A stretch of DNA of 64,000 bases, taken from Bacillus vallismortis. GTDB lineage: Bacteria; Bacillota; Bacilli; Bacillales; Bacillaceae. Location of the stretch: NCBI RefSeq assembly GCF_004116955.1, contig NZ_CP026362.1, positions 1,900,501 through 1,964,500 on the forward strand. The letters run 5' to 3'. Position 1 is the stretch's first letter. Each line of letters begins with the position of its first letter. Below, piece by piece: positions 59,912 to 64,000 of the stretch. Below the pieces are notes generated by a model. It did not search any database. It was given only the letters and a program-made list of their open reading frames with translations, and was not told the DNA's origin. Position numbers and translations under genes: made by a program.

Positions 59912-60826
59912 ATGAAGAAAAATGAGTCCAGCTTAACGTCTTTGATCTCAGCTTATGCCCGTGCGTATCACAGCCAATATGACACATCTCTCATTTTTGA
60001 CGATTTTATCGCAAAAGATCTCATTAACGAAGAAGAGTTTACCAACATTAGCAAGAATATGATTCAAGGAATATCGTTTTTCAACAAAGAGATCGCCGAT
60101 CGTCTGCAACATGATCCAGAAGAGATATTAAAGTGGGTTACACAAGTACAGCTTTCCCCGACGCCCTTAGCACGTGCTTCGTATTGCGAAAAAGTCTTGC
60201 ACAACGAATTAATGCTGGGAGCAAAGCAATATGTCATTCTTGGCGCCGGATTGGATACTTTCTGTTTTCGGCATCCTGAATTAGAAAACACGTTACAAGT
60301 TTTCGAAGTTGATCATCCGGCCACACAGCAATTCAAAAAGAGTAAGCTGAAGGAGGCTAAGCTGACCATCCCTGATTTTCTTCACTATGTTCCTATGGAT
60401 TTTACCAAAACGTTTTCCTATCAGCCTCTTATAAATGAAGGATTTGAAAACATAAAAACATTCTTTAGCCTTCTGGGAGTCTCTTATTATATAACAAAAG
60501 AAGAAAATGCAAGCCTGATTACACAATTATTTTCTCATGTCCCCTCAGGGAGTTCTATCGTTTTTGATTATGCCGATGAAACACTCTTTACTGCAAAAGG
60601 GAAGTCAAACCGAGTTGAACATATGGTGAAGATGGCTGCTGCAAGCGGAGAACCAATGACATCATGTTTTACTTATCAAGAAATGGAACAAATGTTAGAG
60701 TCAGCAGGTTTACTGATCTATGAACATCTAACACCCGACGACATTCATGACCTTTTCTTTGGCAATCGAACAGACGATTTATCGGCGTTTGAAACGATTC
60801 ATTATATTCATGCGGTGAAAAAATAA
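59912..60826 (+). CDS. LCM-family SAM-dependent methyltransferase
   Basis: 304 residues. The core YVILGAGLDTFCFRHPELEN (about 110-129) followed by LQVFEVDHPATQQFKKSKL is the SAM-binding signature of the leucine carboxyl methyltransferase-like family (TIGR00027-type, often small-molecule O-methyltransferases in actinomycetes and bacilli). Substrate unknown; there is no biosynthetic neighbour. I do not recall it between nprE and suhB in B. subtilis 168, so it is probably a lineage-specific acquisition. It is a monocistronic gene with its own promoter, leader hairpin and terminator. Confidence 0.85.
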   Translation: MKKNESSLTSLISAYARAYHSQYDTSLIFDDFIAKDLINEEEFTNISKNMIQGISFFNKEIADRLQHDPEEILKWVTQVQLSPTPLARASYCEKVLHNELMLGAKQYVILGAGLDTFCFRHPELENTLQVFEVDHPATQQFKKSKLKEAKLTIPDFLHYVPMDFTKTFSYQPLINEGFENIKTFFSLLGVSYYITKEENASLITQLFSHVPSGSSIVFDYADETLFTAKGKSNRVEHMVKMAAASGEPMTSCFTYQEMEQMLESAGLLIYEHLTPDDIHDLFFGNRTDDLSAFETIHYIHAVKK

Positions 60827-60847
60827 TGTTTCTTTTATCATAGATTC

Positions 60848-60872
60848 GCCTCTCATTTTCGGGAGGCTTTTT
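60848..60872 (+). terminator. Terminator of the methyltransferase gene
   Basis: GCCTCTC, ATTTTC loop, GGGAGGC (one G-U pair), then T5. Confidence 0.85.
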
Positions 60873-60895
60873 ATGGTTAACAGCTTACAAAAATA

Positions 60896-60919
60896 AGCTG
60901 CCGTTATCATACGGCAGCT
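60896..60919 (-). terminator. Terminator of the suhB-acetyltransferase unit
   Basis: Perfect 9-base stem AGCTGCCGT/ACGGCAGCT with a 6-base loop; minus strand continues TATTTTTG. It covers the stop of the acetyltransferase gene. Confidence 0.75.
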
Positions 60920-61374
60920 TTCGCTAAAGGCTTCACCAAGATCATAAATGATTTGCCTTTCTCATCTTTTTCCGTTTTCAGCTGTTCAAACCCGCATTGG
61001 CTCAAAAACAAGATCCATTCACTGCGGTCAATGGGAACTGCCGCAAACATCGCTTTGTGTCGGGCCTTGAGCGATGTGCTGATCCGTTCAACGATCATGC
61101 TCGCATGCCCCTTTTTTTCTTCAGCGGGGTCTACCAGCACCGTTCCCAGCCATGGTTTTCCGTTAGAAGGCGCCCACTCGAGATGATAGCTGAGGGCAAC
61201 AGGCTGGCCGTCTTTTTCCCATACAAGCCAGGAGCCGTTGTACATGGAGTAGGAGATCATATAGCTTTCAGCATCTTTCTCCCCAAACTCCTCATCTCTC
61301 CAGACAGGATGAGCCTCTGCGAGCGCCTCTAACAAGCTGAGGTCGTCCTGTTCAAATAACCTACTTTCCAGCAC
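60907..61374 (-). CDS. GNAT-family acetyltransferase
   Basis: 155 residues from the GTG at 61374, with GAGGAG 7 bases upstream; the open frame extends 18 codons further without a site. GNAT features: GTVLVDPAEEKKGHASMIVERI (acetyl-CoA binding loop around EEKKGHAS, about 78-99). Substrate unknown. The start overlaps the suhB stop by 14 bases. B. subtilis has a gene in this slot that I believe is ykzC, but I do not assign the symbol. Confidence 0.8.
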   Translation of the reverse strand: MLESRLFEQDDLSLLEALAEAHPVWRDEEFGEKDAESYMISYSMYNGSWLVWEKDGQPVALSYHLEWAPSNGKPWLGTVLVDPAEEKKGHASMIVERISTSLKARHKAMFAAVPIDRSEWILFLSQCGFEQLKTEKDEKGKSFMILVKPLAKAAV

Positions 61375-62158
61375 GAAGGTACTCCTCAAATATTGTTTTA
61401 TGTATAGCAGGATTGCCGGCCAGAACACCGTGATTTTCTAAAAAGGTAAACGGCTCACCCTCAATGGTCGAATAAATGCCTCCTACTTCATTTAACAGTA
61501 CACAGCCGGCCGCATAATCCCATGGCGCAAGCCTCATTGTGATGTAAGCATCTATTCTGCCGGCCGCGACATTCGCCAGCTCTAAAGCAGCAGAGCCGTA
61601 GGAGCGTGTGCCTCTGACTCTTTTTACAAGGGGCGCTAACACACTCGGATCAATTCTTCTGTTTTCTGTTATCCATGTCGCGTTAATGCCAAGAATGGCT
61701 TCTTCAATGACAGTTTCTTTTAAAGGCGCCAGCTTCGTTTCATTCATATAAGCTCCTCTGCCGCTAAATGCGTGATAAAGCTCATCATGCACCACATCAT
61801 AAATTAATCCGATTTTCCCTTCTCCATTTTCAAATATCCCGATTGAAATCGCAAAATTTCTTTGCTGGTGAACAAAATTCATCGTCCCATCAATCGGATC
61901 GATTATCCAGACAACTCCTTCCAGTGAGTGGAGTTTGTCTCCTTGCCCTTCTTCGCCGAGTATGCGGTGCCCCGGGAACGTTTCTTGAATGCGATCAATG
62001 AAAAATTTTTCCGTTTCTTTGTCAATATTGGTGACTAAATCATTCGGATTTGATTTCGTTTCAATCGTCAGATTTTTATGCATAGATTGTTTTATTCTCG
62101 CGCCTGCTTCTCTTACCCATTTTTTTGCAATTTCATCAATTTCCGTCCAATTTGCCAT
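61361..62158 (-). CDS. suhB: Inositol-monophosphatase family protein SuhB (YktC)
   Basis: 265 residues. Mg-dependent phosphatase motifs: LVTNID, GEEG (metal ligand E), DPIDGTMNF (about 86-94) and APWDYAAG. Hydrolyses myo-inositol-1-phosphate and perhaps related phosphates. First of two overlapping genes. Confidence 0.92.
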   Translation of the reverse strand: MANWTEIDEIAKKWVREAGARIKQSMHKNLTIETKSNPNDLVTNIDKETEKFFIDRIQETFPGHRILGEEGQGDKLHSLEGVVWIIDPIDGTMNFVHQQRNFAISIGIFENGEGKIGLIYDVVHDELYHAFSGRGAYMNETKLAPLKETVIEEAILGINATWITENRRIDPSVLAPLVKRVRGTRSYGSAALELANVAAGRIDAYITMRLAPWDYAAGCVLLNEVGGIYSTIEGEPFTFLENHGVLAGNPAIHKTIFEEYLRAGK

Positions 62159-62258
62159 TCGTATGTGCCCTCTCTTCTATGTAGACCTTTTATTTTATAG
62201 GATACTGATAACGGCGGTGAAAAAGCAAGGAAAATGAAAAATATCCCTTCTCATGTAA

Positions 62259-62286
62259 AAACGAACCATTCACGCGGTTCGTTTTC
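62259..62286 (-). terminator. Terminator of ykzI
   Basis: Perfect 10-base stem AAAACGAACC/GGTTCGTTTT with an 8-base loop and T5 on the minus strand. Confidence 0.85.
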
Positions 62287-62296
62287 ACTATCGCTT

Positions 62297-62485
62297 TTAC
62301 CCGTTAAGACGAATCCATTCTTTTCTGAGTCGCTCAAGTTTGTTTTTGCTTTGTTCAACCTGTTCTTCATTTTCTTTTTGCATTGCTTCATACAGGGTTG
62401 CCAATTCATAATCAACCTCTAGTCTCCAGACAGCTACACGATTGTCTTTCTCTTCCTTAAATCCCTCTTTCACAACTTGCCTCAT
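62297..62485 (-). CDS. ykzI: Small charged protein YkzI
   Basis: 62 residues from the ATG at 62485, with AAGGGGCG upstream; an in-frame ATG 19 codons earlier has no site. Highly charged, mostly helical (KEGFKEEKDNRVAVWRLEVD). Function unknown. Confidence 0.8.
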   Translation of the reverse strand: MRQVVKEGFKEEKDNRVAVWRLEVDYELATLYEAMQKENEEQVEQSKNKLERLRKEWIRLNG

Positions 62486-62666
62486 TGTCTTTCGCCCCTT
62501 CCAGAGATCATTTGTTTGTAAAAAAGCATCCCATTTCGCCATTCAACAATGATTACTTCTTATATCGTATGATCCTTCTATTTACGTGTAACATGATTCT
62601 GAAAATTGTGTGTTTACCTATTCGTTTATTACCACATTTCCCCTTTCTTCAAACGTGCTCAATCTT

Positions 62667-62694
62667 TTGACGCTCGTATGAACTGTGATAAAAT
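62667..62694 (+). promoter_or_regulatory. SigA-type promoter of yktB
   Basis: TTGACG (62667-62672), 16 bases, TAAAAT (62689-62694), about 29 bases before the yktB start. Confidence 0.6.
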
Positions 62695-62722
62695 ATGTTT
62701 ACTTGCATGAAGGAGGAAAACG

Positions 62723-63361
62723 ATGACTCAAATGCGTTTTACAGAAGAAGACTTTAACACATTTACAATAGAAGGCTTAGACGCGCGCATGGAGGTACTA
62801 AAAGAGACGGTCCGTCCGAAGCTTACAGCTCTAGGCGAACATTTCGCCCCGACTTTATCTGCTTTAACCGGAGATGAAATGTTTCCGCATGTGGCAAAGC
62901 ACGCAAGAAGATCCGTCAATCCCCCTGCCGACAGCTGGGTGGCGTTTGCAAACAGCAAAAGAGGCTATAAAAAACTGCCGCATTTTCAAATTGGTTTATG
63001 GGAAAGCCACGTATTTGTGTGGTTCGCGATTATTTATGAATCCCCTATCAAAGAAGAGTACGGCAAATTGCTTGAAGCGAATCAGGAAACCATAACAAAG
63101 AATATTCCAGACAGCTTCGTTTGGTCCGCAGACCACACAAAACCGGGAGTACATAAGCAGTCTGAAATGGACAAGGAACAGCTGAAGACGTTGTTTGAGC
63201 GTTTGCAGACTGTAAAGAAAGCCGAGCTGTTATGCGGCATTCAGCTTCAAAAAGAAGAAGTGCTGAATATGAATAACCAGGAATTCCTTCAGCGCATCGA
63301 CGATGCCTTTCAGCAACTTGCTTTCTTGTACCGATTCACCCAAAAGGTATCACGAGCATAA
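62723..63361 (+). CDS. yktB: UPF0637 (DUF1054) protein YktB
   Basis: 212 residues. ATG at 62723 after AAGGAGGAAAACG. Characteristic [20 protein letters not shown] and [17 protein letters not shown] segments of the family. Structures of family members exist but no function is known to me. Converges with yktA. Confidence 0.88.
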   Translation: MTQMRFTEEDFNTFTIEGLDARMEVLKETVRPKLTALGEHFAPTLSALTGDEMFPHVAKHARRSVNPPADSWVAFANSKRGYKKLPHFQIGLWESHVFVWFAIIYESPIKEEYGKLLEANQETITKNIPDSFVWSADHTKPGVHKQSEMDKEQLKTLFERLQTVKKAELLCGIQLQKEEVLNMNNQEFLQRIDDAFQQLAFLYRFTQKVSRA

Positions 63362-63363
63362 AC

Positions 63364-63395
63364 AAGAGCCGGGGCATGAAATGCCTCCGGCTCTT
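63364..63395 (+). terminator. Terminator between yktB and yktA
   Basis: Stem AAGAGCCGG-GGCAT with ATGCC-T-CCGGCTCTT (63364-63377, 63381-63395), then TTCTTAC. Works mainly for yktB. Confidence 0.8.
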
Positions 63396-63397
63396 TC

Positions 63398-63664
63398 TTA
63401 CATCTTAATCTTCGCATGCTCAGATTCTCTCGCCTGTTTCACCGTGCGATAAGGAGAGTATGTACTTTGTTCCTCAAACTCACCGCATAGCTTTTTTTCC
63501 TCAGCCTTTCCAGGTACAATTTCCTTGAAACGGCGGTAAGCTTTAAGAAGCTCTTCACGATCTGCGCCTTTTTCATATGCAAGCTCAACCTGCTGGAAAA
63601 ACGCAATCACATCCACTGCTTCTTCGGTTGTCCAATCTTCATTCATCGGATATTGGTACTCCAT
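63398..63664 (-). CDS. yktA: UPF0223 protein YktA
   Basis: 88 residues from the ATG at 63664, with AAGGAGTG upstream; the GTG three codons earlier is in that site. Small acidic helical protein starting MEYQYPMNEDWTTEEAVDVI. Function unknown. Divergent from speA. Confidence 0.88.
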   Translation of the reverse strand: MEYQYPMNEDWTTEEAVDVIAFFQQVELAYEKGADREELLKAYRRFKEIVPGKAEEKKLCGEFEEQSTYSPYRTVKQARESEHAKIKM

Positions 63665-63848
63665 TTTCTTCACTCCTTATAGATTTGCTTCCTTCAAGAG
63701 AAAGCATCTTCATTAGATCATAAATTGTTCTTTACATTCTTTCAAGTTCATAATATAATTCATTTGTTTTACGTCTAAAAAACGGTTGAGAAACTGATTT
63801 TAATACACACTATTATGCATAGGTATGATTACAAAGGTGGGAAAACAA

Positions 63849-64000
63849 TTGTCGCAACATGAAACACCCTTATATACAGGACTGAAAAAGCACGCAAGCA
63901 GACAGCCTGTTCAATTCCACATTCCCGGCCATAAAAAAGGGGCAGGAATGGACCCGGAATTCAGACAATTTATCGGTGAAAACGCGTTAAGCATAGATTT
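63849..64000 (+). CDS. speA: Arginine decarboxylase SpeA, N-terminal part (cut by window edge)
   Basis: Begins with TTG at 63849 after AAAGGTGGG. 50 codons and two bases are present (MSQHETPLYTGLKKHASRQ, then FHIPGHKKGAGMDPEF). PGHKKG is the conserved start of the fold type I Orn/Lys/Arg decarboxylases. Makes agmatine for polyamine synthesis. The catalytic lysine region lies beyond the window. Confidence 0.95.
   Translation, partial: MSQHETPLYTGLKKHASRQPVQFHIPGHKKGAGMDPEFRQFIGENALSID

Overview
The window is a chromosomal segment of a Bacillus of the subtilis group, most likely the B. amyloliquefaciens/velezensis/siamensis branch. Gene order (ftsA-sbp-ylxXW-divIB-mur/spoVE/spoVD-pbpB-ftsL-mraWZ-bshC, the ylb genes, cta genes, pycA, ftsW, yla genes, nprE, suhB, yktAB, speA) is that of B. 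subtilis 168 read in reverse. The neutral protease has the amyloliquefaciens-type sequence as I remember it, and the methyltransferase next to it is not in 168 as far as I recall. Species assignment is by memory of protein sequences, not by search.

Layout: 1-16600 holds the division and cell wall (dcw) cluster on the minus strand: MraZ, RsmH, FtsL, PBP2B, the sporulation pair SpoVD/SpoVE interleaved with MurE, MraY, MurD, MurG, MurB, then DivIB, two DUF881 proteins, Sbp and the start of FtsA. 16700-31400 holds bacillithiol synthesis (BshC), pantothenate synthesis (PanE) and the ylb block, which mixes housekeeping genes (CoaD, RsmD, RpmF, TmcAL) with sporulation genes (GerR, YlbJ, coat protein YlbD) and the forespore RNA csfG. 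31400-38650 is the caa3 cytochrome oxidase locus (ctaG-F-E-D-C-B, divergent ctaA) with ResD-like sites between ctaA and ctaB. A 3'-terminal fragment of a DNA photolyase gene lies between ctaA and pycA. 39070-47240 holds pyruvate carboxylase, FtsW, YlaN, glutaminase and PhoH2.

The accessory part is 48300-60900. An intact IS1182-family element has inserted at the ylaI/ylaH intergenic terminator hairpin and duplicated it. A decayed IS3-family (IS150-like) element sits in the loop of the ylaE/ylaD terminator hairpin. Both elements carry terminator-like hairpins at their own ends facing inward. Next come the ylaABCD operon (ECF sigma factor YlaC, zinc anti-sigma YlaD), secreted protease NprE, and an LCM-type methyltransferase gene. 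The latter has a near-consensus SigA promoter followed at once by an intrinsic-terminator-like hairpin, so it looks attenuated. The window ends with suhB, a GNAT acetyltransferase, ykzI, yktB, yktA and the start of speA.

I saw no tRNA, rRNA, CRISPR array or prophage. Most of the window is well-described core genome. The points I would check first are the terminator-targeting IS elements, the attenuated methyltransferase, and the photolyase remnant.
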